This document shows positions 8,900-18,021 of a stretch of 64,000 nucleotides of DNA, piece by piece; the stretch's first letter is position 1; each line of letters begins with the position of its first letter. Location: NCBI RefSeq assembly GCF_001693485.1, contig NZ_MAXC01000033.1, forward strand, positions 372,001-436,000, written 5' to 3'. The translations under genes and the position numbers were made by a program. A model generated the notes under the pieces. It was not told the DNA's origin and made no database searches. It saw nothing but the letters and a program-made list of their open reading frames with translations. This DNA is from Bradyrhizobium sp. LMTR 3 (GTDB taxonomy: Bacteria > Pseudomonadota > Alphaproteobacteria > Rhizobiales > Xanthobacteraceae).

Positions 8900-9967
8900 A
8901 TGGCGCAGCCGATATCCTTCAAGCAACCTCCTTCCTCGACGCTGGCCGAGCTGGCCGCGTTGACGGGAGCGGTATTGGTCGACCCTGCGCGGGCCGGTGA
9001 TGTGATCAGGGGCCTCGCTTCGCTTGACGAAGCGGGTCCGATGCATCTGGCGTTCTTCGACAATCTCAAATATGCCGATCAGCTCAAGGCGACCACTGCC
9101 GGCGCTTGCCTGGTCAGCCCGCGTTTCGAGGCCCAGGTGCCCGCCCATGTGGCGGTGCTGCGGGCGGCCCAGCCGTTCCGCGCCTTCGTGAAGCTGGCGC
9201 GCGAGTGGCACGCCGATGCGCTCCGCCCGCAATCCTGGTTCGACAATGACGGCATCGCGCCATCGGCGATCATCGACCCGTCCGCCCATCTCGAGGACGG
9301 CGTCATCGTCGATCCGCTCGCGGTGATCGGCCCTCGGGTCGAGATCGGCACTGGCACCGTAATCGGTGCCGGCGCGGTGATCGGCGCCGACGTCAAAATC
9401 GGCCGCGACTGCAATGTAGGTGCACGCAGCGCGATCCAGTTCGCCCTGATCGGCAACAACGTGCTGATCCATCCCGCCTGCAGCATCGGCCAGGACGGCT
9501 ATGGCTTCATTTTCTTCGGCCCCGAGGGCCATCTGAAGGTGCCCCAGACCGGCCGCGTCCTGATCCAGAACGATGTCGAAATCGGCGCCGGCACCTGCAT
9601 CGACCGCGGCAGCCTGCGGGATACGGTAATCGGCGAGGGCACCAAAATCGACAATCAGGTCCAGATCGGCCACAATGTGACCATCGGCAGGCACTGCCTG
9701 CTCGCGGCCCAGATCGGGCTCGCGGGCAGCCTGACGATCGGTGACAACGTCGCGCTGGGCGCCAAGGTGGGCATCAACAACCACCTCAAGATCGGCGATG
9801 GCGCGCAAGTGACGGCGATGAGCGCGGTCAAGGACGATATCCCACCCAATGGCCGCTGGGGTGGCCATTTTGCCAAACCGACCAAGCAGTGGTTCAGGGA
9901 GATTGTTGCAGTGGAGCGGCTGGTGCAGGGCGGCACGGCCGATTCGAAAGGCGAAGGGCGCGAGTGA
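8900..9967 (+). CDS. lpxD: UDP-3-O-(3-hydroxyacyl)glucosamine N-acyltransferase
   Basis: LpxD adds the N-linked hydroxyacyl chain from acyl-ACP in the third step of lipid A synthesis. The product is 355 residues. It has an N-terminal uridine-binding domain (about 1-110) and then a left-handed beta-helix of hexapeptide repeats (IDPSAHLEDGVIVDPLAVIG onward, to about 330) containing the catalytic-His region QIGHNVTIGRHCLLAAQIGLAG. ATG 8900 fits the family; a GTG at 8870 would add ten residues. The stop overlaps the ATG of fabZ by one base (TGATG). Confidence 0.95.
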   Translation: MAQPISFKQPPSSTLAELAALTGAVLVDPARAGDVIRGLASLDEAGPMHLAFFDNLKYADQLKATTAGACLVSPRFEAQVPAHVAVLRAAQPFRAFVKLAREWHADALRPQSWFDNDGIAPSAIIDPSAHLEDGVIVDPLAVIGPRVEIGTGTVIGAGAVIGADVKIGRDCNVGARSAIQFALIGNNVLIHPACSIGQDGYGFIFFGPEGHLKVPQTGRVLIQNDVEIGAGTCIDRGSLRDTVIGEGTKIDNQVQIGHNVTIGRHCLLAAQIGLAGSLTIGDNVALGAKVGINNHLKIGDGAQVTAMSAVKDDIPPNGRWGGHFAKPTKQWFREIVAVERLVQGGTADSKGEGRE

Positions 9968-10425
9968 TGGAGGAGGCACCGGTCAGGTTTGAGCTCGTGG
10001 ATATCAACGAGATCCTCAAGACGCTCCCGCACCGTTATCCAATGCTGCTGATCGATCGGGTGATCAAGATCCGGACCGATTACAGTGGCATCGGCATCAA
10101 GAACGTTACCTTCAACGAGCCGCCATTTCTCGGCCATTTCCCCGAACGTCCGGTCTATCCCGGCGTGATGATGATCGAGGCGATGGCGCAGACCGCCGGC
10201 GTGATCGGCATCAAGTCGGTCGAGGGCACCGAAAAGCCGCGCGCGGTTTATTTCCTCACCATCGACAAGTGCAAATTCCGCAAGCCGGTGATGCCCGGCG
10301 ACACCATCGAATACCACATGCGCTCGATCGGCCGCCGCAAGGCGATGTGGTGGTTTCACGGCGACGCCAAGGTAAATGGTGCCGTGGTTGCGGAAGCCGA
10401 CGTCGGCGCGATGCTGACGGATTGA
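9967..10425 (+). CDS. fabZ: 3-hydroxyacyl-ACP dehydratase FabZ
   Basis: FabZ dehydrates beta-hydroxyacyl-ACP in fatty acid elongation and competes with the Lpx acyltransferases for that substrate. The 152-residue hot-dog-fold protein shows LPHRYPMLLIDRV with the catalytic His and GHFPERPVYPGVMMIEAMAQTAG with the catalytic Glu. ATG 9967 overlaps the lpxD stop. In most alphaproteobacteria lpxA follows directly; here 1.5 kb of other DNA intervenes. Confidence 0.96.
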   Translation: MEEAPVRFELVDINEILKTLPHRYPMLLIDRVIKIRTDYSGIGIKNVTFNEPPFLGHFPERPVYPGVMMIEAMAQTAGVIGIKSVEGTEKPRAVYFLTIDKCKFRKPVMPGDTIEYHMRSIGRRKAMWWFHGDAKVNGAVVAEADVGAMLTD

Positions 10426-10570
10426 GCCGGATTGAATTTACCCGTCACACAACTGACGTCTTCCTGATGTCTTTGTTCAATCCTTGGTAGTGGAAACCCA
10501 TTTTCGAGGTTATTGACGAAATCTGCTGATTAGACCTGGCTTGGGTCCACGCTTTTTAACGGAGGCGTCC

Positions 10571-11206
10571 TTGAACAAGTTTGCGTCCATCATTTCATGT
10601 TTGGTCATTTTTCTGCTGATGCCGCCGCAAGTTTACGCGGCAGATCTCAACGGTCTTGTCACATCCCTCAAGGGTGGCGGCTACGTCATCGTGTTTCGGC
10701 ACGGCGCCACCGACGATAGCCAGAAGGACATTTACCCCTTCAAATTCTACGATATGAGCGCACAGCGCCAACTGAGCGAGAAGGGCCGCACGCTGGCGCG
10801 CGACCTTGGGGCTGCGCTCGCGAAACTCGGCATACCGATCGGCGAGGTCTACACAAGCCAGCTAAACCGCGCGGTCGAGACCGGCAAGCTGCTCAGCGGC
10901 AAGGACGTGTCTCCCGTCGACGCCCTGACCGACAGCGGCGCCGGCAGTGCGTCGGCGATGGCGAACCCCGACGGCAAGAATGCCAAAATTGGGCGCGCCG
11001 TGCGCGATCTCGTCAATGCGCCCCTGAAGGCCGGCGTCAATAATGTGGTGGTGACGCACAAGACCAACGTCGCCGATGCCTTCGGAAAGGAATTTGGCGA
11101 TATCCGCGAGGGCGAGGCGCTCGTCTACAAGACCAGCAGCTCGGGCCCGGCCGTCCTGGTCGCGCGCGTGCAGCCTGGCGATTGGATTGCTCAGACCGGC
11201 AGCTAG
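10571..11206 (+). CDS. Exported histidine phosphatase family protein
   Basis: This 211-residue protein has a signal peptide (MNKFASIISCLVIFLLMPPQVYAA) and a compact histidine-phosphatase fold. The phosphate-accepting motif VIVFRHGAT holds Arg43-His44-Gly45, the SQLNRAVETGKLL segment supplies a second Arg, and the late His163 is in VVVTHKTN. It probably acts on a phosphoester in the periplasm, but the substrate cannot be inferred. The TTG at 10571 was chosen because GGAGG (10561-10565) sits five to six bases ahead; an upstream TTG at 10541 would spoil the signal peptide. It lies between fabZ and lpxA, where no such gene normally occurs. Confidence 0.8.
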   Translation: MNKFASIISCLVIFLLMPPQVYAADLNGLVTSLKGGGYVIVFRHGATDDSQKDIYPFKFYDMSAQRQLSEKGRTLARDLGAALAKLGIPIGEVYTSQLNRAVETGKLLSGKDVSPVDALTDSGAGSASAMANPDGKNAKIGRAVRDLVNAPLKAGVNNVVVTHKTNVADAFGKEFGDIREGEALVYKTSSSGPAVLVARVQPGDWIAQTGS

Positions 11207-11214
11207 AGCCTTTT

Positions 11215-11308
11215 CGGTTCTGATTGAATCAGAACCGGGCTTTAGATTCTTGTTTTGAAGCGTTTTCTTGACGCGAGAACCGGTGTCCGCCCCGGATCAA
11301 GTCCGGGG
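11215..11308. repeat. Interspersed palindromic intergenic repeat
   Basis: Just after the phosphatase gene is an 11-bp perfect palindrome (CGGTTCTGATT / AATCAGAACCG, one-base loop, 11215-11237). It is followed by a second inverted repeat CCCCGGA / TCCGGGG (11290-11296 and 11302-11308). Sequences of this kind are common non-coding repeats in Bradyrhizobium genomes. The remaining bases to 11458 show no gene. Confidence 0.6.
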
Positions 11309-11458
11309 TAGGCTTTCGCTGGCCAGCGCTCTAGCAGGATACCGTTGTGCATCAACCTTTGGGCGATCGGTCCAGCTTTAATTGTGAGATGTTGAGGGAA
11401 CTTCAGCCAGCCCAGCAGCTTTATAGATGCTGTGGAGAATCTGTTGCCGGATGGCCGC

Positions 11459-11800
11459 ATGAAGTTTCTCTGGGTCGGTGTTGCACTGTTAGTTCTTGGC
11501 GGACATGCTGTGGCCCGCGATGACGGTCGCTACGCCAAATCCCCGCTCAAGTCGTGGTTCGACAGCCTCAGGAGCGGAAAGGGGCCATGTTGCTCCGACG
11601 CTGATGGCTCCGCTGTCTCCGATGTCGATTGGGAATCCAAGGACGGTCATTACCGCGTGCGGCTCGAGGGCCAATGGATCGACGTCCCCGACGATGCGGT
11701 GATTACCGAGCCCAATCGCGCCGGCCGAACCATGGTGTGGCCGATGAAGGACTCGCTCGGGATTTCGATCCGCTGCTTCCTGCCCGGCAGCATGACATAG
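11459..11800 (+). CDS. Small exported protein of unknown function
   Basis: The 113-residue product starts with a signal peptide (MKFLWVGVALLVLGGHAVA). A conserved-looking body follows: SPLKSWFDSLRSGKGPCCSDADG with adjacent Cys44-Cys45, then GHYRVRLEGQWIDVPDDAVI and a late Cys (SIRCFLPG). I recognise it only as a type of small secreted protein found in Bradyrhizobium and relatives; no function is known to me. ATG 11459 was chosen to begin at the signal peptide. Its location between fabZ and lpxA suggests a later insertion rather than a role in lipid A synthesis. Confidence 0.7.
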   Translation: MKFLWVGVALLVLGGHAVARDDGRYAKSPLKSWFDSLRSGKGPCCSDADGSAVSDVDWESKDGHYRVRLEGQWIDVPDDAVITEPNRAGRTMVWPMKDSLGISIRCFLPGSMT

Positions 11801-11969
11801 CGACGGCTTGTCTCGGCTTTCGGGAATTGGACGGCAGCGGATGGGATCTTGCAGGCGTTGCGCGCCCGACACATGACGTAATCATACGTCACTAGACAGC
11901 ATTGAAGTGCCGCGCTAACCACCGGAAAACGCGAGATATTCGCGCGCAATCGATGGGCTGGGCTGCTTG

Positions 11970-12773
11970 ATGGGTACGATCGATCCAACCGCGCGGGTTG
12001 AGGATGGCGCTGTGATCGGCGAGGGGACGACAATCGGTCCCTATTGCATCATCGGGCCGAACGTCGTCATCGGCGCGAATTGCAAGTTGATCGCGCATGT
12101 GCACATCACCGCACAGACCACAATCGGCGACGGCTGCACGATCTACCCGTTCGTCTCGCTTGGCACGCCGCCGCAATCGCTGAGCTACAAGGGCGAACTG
12201 ACCCGGCTCGAGATCGGAGCGGGCTGCACCATCCGCGAATCCGTCACCATGAACGCTGGCACGGTCGCCGGCGGTGGCATCACCCGCGTCGGCGAACGCG
12301 GCTACTTCATGAATTGCAGCCATGTGGGACACGATTGCCAGGTCGGCAATGACGTGATTTTTGCCACTTCGGCGACGCTTGGCGGTCACTGCGAGATCGG
12401 CGATTTCGTCTTCATCGGCGGGCTCTCTGCCGTGCATCAGTTCACGCGGATCGGGCCGCAGGTGATGGTCGGTGGCGTCTGCGGCGTCCGCGGCGACATC
12501 ATTCCGTTCGGGCTCGCCAATGGACAGTATGCCAGTCTCGAAGGGCTGAACATCATCGGCATGAAGCGCCGCAAGTTCACCAGGGAGCGGCTCGCCAAGG
12601 TGCGCTCGTTCTACCAGAAGCTGTTTCACGGGCCCGGTATCTTTGCCGAGCGGCTGAATGCGGTGCAGCCGATGGCTGGAGAGGATCCGGCGATCGCCGA
12701 AATCCTCGCCTTCATCGGCGACGGTAAACTTCGTCCGCTCTGCCTTCCTGCCGGCGACGGCAACAAACCTTGA
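11970..12773 (+). CDS. lpxA: UDP-N-acetylglucosamine O-acyltransferase
   Basis: LpxA catalyses the first step of lipid A synthesis, transferring a hydroxyacyl chain from ACP to UDP-GlcNAc. The 267-residue protein opens with IDPTARVEDGAVIGEGTTIGP, has hexapeptide repeats through about residue 190, the catalytic region YFMNCSHVGHDCQVGND with the active His, and a helical C-terminal domain (FTRERLAKVRSFYQKLF). ATG 11970 directly follows an in-frame TTG at 11967. lpxI begins 20 bp after the stop. Confidence 0.96.
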   Translation: MGTIDPTARVEDGAVIGEGTTIGPYCIIGPNVVIGANCKLIAHVHITAQTTIGDGCTIYPFVSLGTPPQSLSYKGELTRLEIGAGCTIRESVTMNAGTVAGGGITRVGERGYFMNCSHVGHDCQVGNDVIFATSATLGGHCEIGDFVFIGGLSAVHQFTRIGPQVMVGGVCGVRGDIIPFGLANGQYASLEGLNIIGMKRRKFTRERLAKVRSFYQKLFHGPGIFAERLNAVQPMAGEDPAIAEILAFIGDGKLRPLCLPAGDGNKP

Positions 12774-12792
12774 TGACGGGATCGCCGCAGCC

Positions 12793-13650
12793 ATGATCTC
12801 AGCGGCTTCCGATATTTCATCGCCGGTCGGCGTCATCGCAGGCGGCGGCGCGATGCCGTTCGCGGTGGCGGAGTCGCTTAGCCAGCGGGGATTGGCGCCA
12901 GTGCTGTTCGCGCTGCGAGGCGCCTGCGATCCGGATCGCGTCGGCCGCTTCCGCCATCACTGGATCTCGGTCGGACAGCTCGGCCGCGCGACAAAGCTGT
13001 TCCGTAGTGAGGGTTGCCGCGACCTGATCTTCATCGGTACGCTGCTGCGGCCCGCGCTGTCGGAAATCAGGCTGGACTGGGGAACGATCCGGGTGATCGG
13101 CCGCGTCTGGGCGGCGTTTCGCGGCGGCGACGATCACCTGTTGTCGGGGATCGGCCGCATCCTCGAACAGGACGGTTTCCGGATGGTCGGTATCAGGGAT
13201 GTCGCCCCCGACGTGCTGATGCCGGAGGGGCGAATTGCCCGTGCCATGCCGGATACCGCCGCCGCCGCCGATATTGCCAAGGGGCGGGAGGTGCTCGGCG
13301 CGCTCGGTCCGTTCGACATCGGCCAGGCCGTGGTCGTGATCGACGGGCACGTGGTCGCGGTCGAGGATATCGAGGGCACCGACGGGCTGTTGGCGCGGGT
13401 GGCGAGGCTGCGCGAGGCGGGGCGCATTCGCGCCAAATCCGGCCGCGGCGTGCTGGTGAAGGCGCCGAAGAGCGGGCAGGATTTGCGCTTCGACTTGCCG
13501 GCCGTGGGCGCAAAAACCATCGAAGGCGTGGCAAAAGCCGGGCTCGCCGGCATTGCCGTGATCGCCGGCCATACCATTGCCGCGGACTCGCAAGCCATGA
13601 TCGAGGCCGCTGATAGCGCCGGCCTGTTCATCCAGGGCCTGCCCGCGTGA
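12793..13650 (+). CDS. lpxI: UDP-2,3-diacylglucosamine pyrophosphatase LpxI
   Basis: LpxI hydrolyses UDP-2,3-diacylglucosamine to lipid X, replacing LpxH in most alphaproteobacteria. The 285-residue product matches the LpxI (DUF1009) family: VGVIAGGGAMPFAVAESL at the N-terminus, GDDHLLSGIGRILEQDGFRMVG in the middle, and EDIEGTDGLLARV, GRGVLVKAPKSGQDLRFDLPAVG and AGIAVIAGHTIAAD in the C-terminal catalytic domain. The stop overlaps the GTG start of lpxB, implying coupling. ATG 12793 is the first good start after lpxA. Confidence 0.94.
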   Translation: MISAASDISSPVGVIAGGGAMPFAVAESLSQRGLAPVLFALRGACDPDRVGRFRHHWISVGQLGRATKLFRSEGCRDLIFIGTLLRPALSEIRLDWGTIRVIGRVWAAFRGGDDHLLSGIGRILEQDGFRMVGIRDVAPDVLMPEGRIARAMPDTAAAADIAKGREVLGALGPFDIGQAVVVIDGHVVAVEDIEGTDGLLARVARLREAGRIRAKSGRGVLVKAPKSGQDLRFDLPAVGAKTIEGVAKAGLAGIAVIAGHTIAADSQAMIEAADSAGLFIQGLPA

Positions 13651-14837
13651 CGCCGCCTCGCGCGACCGCCGGGATGGAGCGGAGGATATTTCTGATCGCG
13701 ACGGAAGAATCCGGCGATCGCCTCGGCGCCAGTTTGATGAAGGTGCTGCGTCAGCGCCTTGGCGATGCGGTACAATTCGAGGGCGTCGGCGGTCGCGCAA
13801 TGGCGCGCGAAGGCCTGGAGTCGCTGTTTCCGATTGAAGAACTCTCGATCATCGGGCTGGCCGCAGTCGTCAAGGAACTGCCGAAGATCCTCGGGCTGAT
13901 CAAGGAAACGGCTATCGTAGTGACGGAGGCATCGCCGGATATTCTCGTCATCATCGACAGCCCCGACTTTACCCATCGCGTCGCCAGGCGTGTGCGCGCC
14001 AAGGATCCCAAGATTCCGATCGTCGACTATGTGTCGCCCTCGGTATGGGCGTGGCGACCCGGCCGGGCGCGCGCGATGCGCAAATATGTCGATCACGTGC
14101 TGGCGCTGCTGCCGTTCGAGCCCGAGGCCTATCGCAGGCTGCACGGCCCGCCCTGCACCTATGTCGGTCACCCCCTGACCGAGCAACTGGCCTCGCTGCG
14201 GCCGAATGCCGATGAGAGCAGGCGGCGGGCGGAATCGCCGCCGGTGCTGCTGGTGCTGCCGGGAAGCCGCCGCAGCGAAATTCGTCACCACATGGCGGTA
14301 TTCGGCCAGGCGGTGGGACTGCTGCAGGAGCAGGGCACGCCGTTCGAACTGGTGCTGCCGACCATGCCGCATCTGCAGGAGGCGGTCGTGGATGCGGTCA
14401 AAGGCTGGCCGGTGCAGCCGCAGGTCGTCATCGGCGAGCAGGAGAAGCGGGCGGCATTCCGGATCGCGCATGCAGCGCTCGCCAAATCCGGCACCGTGAC
14501 GCTCGAGCTGGCATTGGCTGGCGTGCCGATGGTGACGGCCTACCGGACCGGCGCCGTGGAAGCCTGGATCTTGCGGCGGGCGATCAAGGTGAACTCGGTG
14601 ATCTTGGCCAATCTCGTGATCGGCGAGAATGTCGTGCCGGAATTCCTGCAGGAGAATTGCACGCCGGAGAAACTCGCAGCCGCGCTGCGCGAGGCGTTGG
14701 GCGAAAGCGAACTGCGTCGAAAGCAACTCGAGGCCTTCGGCAAAATCGACGGCATCATGTCGACCGGCAACCAGCCGCCGAGCGTGCGCGCCGCGGACAT
14801 CGTGCTGCAGACGATGTGGCAGGCGCGGCGGGGATAG
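13647..14837 (+). CDS. lpxB: Lipid-A-disaccharide synthase
   Basis: LpxB is the membrane-associated GT19 glycosyltransferase joining UDP-diacylglucosamine and lipid X. The 396-residue protein shows IFLIATEESGDRLGASLMK at the N-terminus, VVIDSPDFTHRVAR-type sequence, DYVSPSVWAWRPGRARAM, YVGHPLTEQL and LLVLPGSRRSEIRHH, plus ALAKSGTVTLELAL in the nucleotide-sugar site. The GTG start at 13647 overlaps the lpxI stop (GTGA). It ends the envelope cluster, and a long palindrome follows 4 bp after the stop. Confidence 0.96.
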   Translation: MTPPRATAGMERRIFLIATEESGDRLGASLMKVLRQRLGDAVQFEGVGGRAMAREGLESLFPIEELSIIGLAAVVKELPKILGLIKETAIVVTEASPDILVIIDSPDFTHRVARRVRAKDPKIPIVDYVSPSVWAWRPGRARAMRKYVDHVLALLPFEPEAYRRLHGPPCTYVGHPLTEQLASLRPNADESRRRAESPPVLLVLPGSRRSEIRHHMAVFGQAVGLLQEQGTPFELVLPTMPHLQEAVVDAVKGWPVQPQVVIGEQEKRAAFRIAHAALAKSGTVTLELALAGVPMVTAYRTGAVEAWILRRAIKVNSVILANLVIGENVVPEFLQENCTPEKLAAALREALGESELRRKQLEAFGKIDGIMSTGNQPPSVRAADIVLQTMWQARRG

Positions 14838-14841
14838 GATT

Positions 14842-14922
14842 GTAGGATGGGTGGAGCGAAGCGATACCCATCAATCGCGGCGTATACTGACGATGGGTAT
14901 CGCTGCGCTCCACCCATCCTAC
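14842..14922. repeat. Long palindromic repeat after lpxB
   Basis: Two 31-base arms (14842-14872 and 14892-14922) are reverse complements with one mismatch, separated by 19 bases. The outer bases read GTAGGATGGG / CCCATCCTAC. The same outer motif, with a different core, recurs after glnS and pyrG, so this is a family of dispersed palindromes. Confidence 0.85.
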
Positions 14923-14932
14923 GCGTCAAACA

Positions 14933-14963
14933 AAAGCCGGACGCGATGATCGCATCCGGCTTT
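14933..14963 (-). terminator. Intrinsic terminator of gltA
   Basis: A 15-bp stem with one mismatch (AAAGCCGGA.. / ..TCCGGCTTT) lies 26 bp beyond the gltA stop. Read on the minus strand, the stem is followed by TTTTGTTTG, a typical U-rich tail. It may also stop plus-strand transcripts from lpxB. Confidence 0.75.
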
Positions 14964-14988
14964 CGAAATGTGGTGTAAGCGACGTCGA

Positions 14989-16293
<1,305 letters not shown>

Positions 16294-16456
16294 CGTGAAG
16301 TCCCCGATGAAATCGTTGCGAAAACCGCGCCTGACCCTGGTGCCAATTTCCGGGGCACAAGCAAGGAGGCCGGCTTGTCTGGAAGCGGCGGCAATTGGGT
16401 TAGCTTATTGCCCTGTGCACTGCAAGATGGCCGGAAACCCGCATAAGGTAGGGGCT

Positions 16457-17881
16457 TCAGTCGGCCGCCTGATCAGCTAGCCGACCCAGGCATTCCTCGC
16501 GCCCCAGGACTGCCAAAACGTCGAAAATGCCGGGCGAAGTCGTCCGTCCGGTCAGCGCCACCCGGAGCGGCTGGGCGACGGCGCCGAGCTTGAGGTTGTT
16601 CTGCTCCGCGAAATTCCGCATGGCGGATTCGGTGGTCTCGGCGCGCCAGTCGGTCACGGTTTCCAGCGCGGTGCGGAGCTGGCCGATCAGGATGCGGGTT
16701 TCCGGCGTCAGCAGAGCCAAGGCCTTCGGCTCGATCTGGAGCGGACGGTCGGCAAAGATGAAGTAGGCGCCCGAGATCAGCTCGATCAGCGTCTTGGCGC
16801 GCTCCTTCAGGCTCGGCATCGCCCGCAGCAATTGTGCGCGGGTGGTGTCGTTGAGTTTCGCCTTCAACTCGGCGCCATCGGGAACATAGTCCAGAACGCT
16901 CTCGAATTGGGATACCAGCGCACCGTCGTCGGCGTGGCGGATGTAGTGGCCGTTGAGGTTTTCCAGCTTGGCGAAATCGAAGCGTGCAGCAGACCGCCCG
17001 ATCGCGGGCAGGTCGAACGCATCGATCATTTCCTGCGTCGAGAAAATCTCCTGGTCGCCATGGCTCCAGCCGAGCCGGACCAGGTAATTGCGCAGCGCCG
17101 CCGGCAGATATCCCATGGCGCGGTAGGCATCGACACCGAGCGCGCCATGGCGCTTCGAGAGTTTTGAACCATCGGGCCCGTGGATCAGCGGGATATGGGA
17201 CATGTTCGGGATGTCCCATCCGAGCGCATCGTAGATCTGCTTCTGGCGTGCGGCGTTGATCAGATGGTCGTCGCCGCGGATGACGTGGGTCACGCCCATG
17301 TCGTGGTCGTCGACGACGACAGCCAGCATGTAGGTCGGATTGCCGTCGCCACGCAGCAGCACGAGATCGTCGAGATTTTCGTTCTGCCAGACCACGCGGC
17401 CCTGCACCTGGTCCTCGATCACGGTCTCGCCGGTCTGCGGGGCCTTCAGGCGAATGGTCGGCTTCATGCCGGCGGGCGCGTCTCCCGGATCACGATCCCG
17501 CCACATCCCGTCATAGAGGCGGGTGCGGCCCTCCGCGCGCGCCTTCTCGCGCATCGCGGTCAGCTCCTCCGCGGTGGCGTAGCAACGGTACGCCTTGCCG
17601 CTGGCGAGCAGTTGCTCGGCGACCTCGCGATGCCTTGCGGCGCGGCTGAACTGGTAGATGACGTCGTCGTCCCAATCGAGCTCGAGCCATTTCAGCCCGT
17701 CAAGGATCGCGGCGATGGCGGCTTCCGTGGAGCGTTCGCGGTCGGTGTCCTCGATCCGCAGCAGCATCTTGCCGCCGCGCTTCTTGGCATAGAGCCAGTT
17801 GAACAGCGCGGTCCGGGCGCCTCCGATATGGAGGAAGCCGGTGGGCGAAGGGGCGAAGCGTGTGACGACGGAATCAGTCAT
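16457..17881 (-). CDS. gltX: Glutamyl-tRNA synthetase
   Basis: This class I synthetase charges tRNA-Glu and, in many alphaproteobacteria, also tRNA-Gln before amidation. The 474-residue product has the HIGH-type motif in RFAPSPTGFLHIGGARTALFNWL, LLRIEDTDRERS, the KMSKS-type motif in GSKLSKRHGALGV and a helical anticodon-binding C-terminal half. ATG 17881 was chosen over an in-frame TTG at 17887. Because a GlnRS gene lies next door, direct charging of tRNA-Gln is available here. The conserved order gltA-gltX-comEC-lexA is interrupted after gltX. Confidence 0.95.
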   Translation of the reverse strand: MTDSVVTRFAPSPTGFLHIGGARTALFNWLYAKKRGGKMLLRIEDTDRERSTEAAIAAILDGLKWLELDWDDDVIYQFSRAARHREVAEQLLASGKAYRCYATAEELTAMREKARAEGRTRLYDGMWRDRDPGDAPAGMKPTIRLKAPQTGETVIEDQVQGRVVWQNENLDDLVLLRGDGNPTYMLAVVVDDHDMGVTHVIRGDDHLINAARQKQIYDALGWDIPNMSHIPLIHGPDGSKLSKRHGALGVDAYRAMGYLPAALRNYLVRLGWSHGDQEIFSTQEMIDAFDLPAIGRSAARFDFAKLENLNGHYIRHADDGALVSQFESVLDYVPDGAELKAKLNDTTRAQLLRAMPSLKERAKTLIELISGAYFIFADRPLQIEPKALALLTPETRILIGQLRTALETVTDWRAETTESAMRNFAEQNNLKLGAVAQPLRVALTGRTTSPGIFDVLAVLGREECLGRLADQAAD

Positions 17882-18021
17882 TACCAAGCGCGTGAGCGGT
17901 GAACGGCGGTGGTGTATAGCAGGAACGGTGCATAACTAAAGCCCGGGCTGGCGGCAAAGTGGGCTTGGCTCACAGGGGCGAATTTGGCAGAAGGTTCGCC
18001 AATCCCTAACAGGAACTCAGG

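Noticed and set aside
8744..9979. Open frame of 411 codons on the minus strand
   Set aside because: Antisense to lpxD; the Ala/Asp repeats are mirrored from the hexapeptide repeats of LpxD.
11242..11460. 72-codon frame on the minus strand
   Set aside because: It translates intergenic palindromic repeats (the YPGLDPG segment comes from the CCGGACTTGATCCGG repeat) and has no support as a gene.
13134..14726. Open frame of 530 codons on the minus strand
   Set aside because: Antisense to lpxI and lpxB; product is His/Arg/Gln-rich without motifs.
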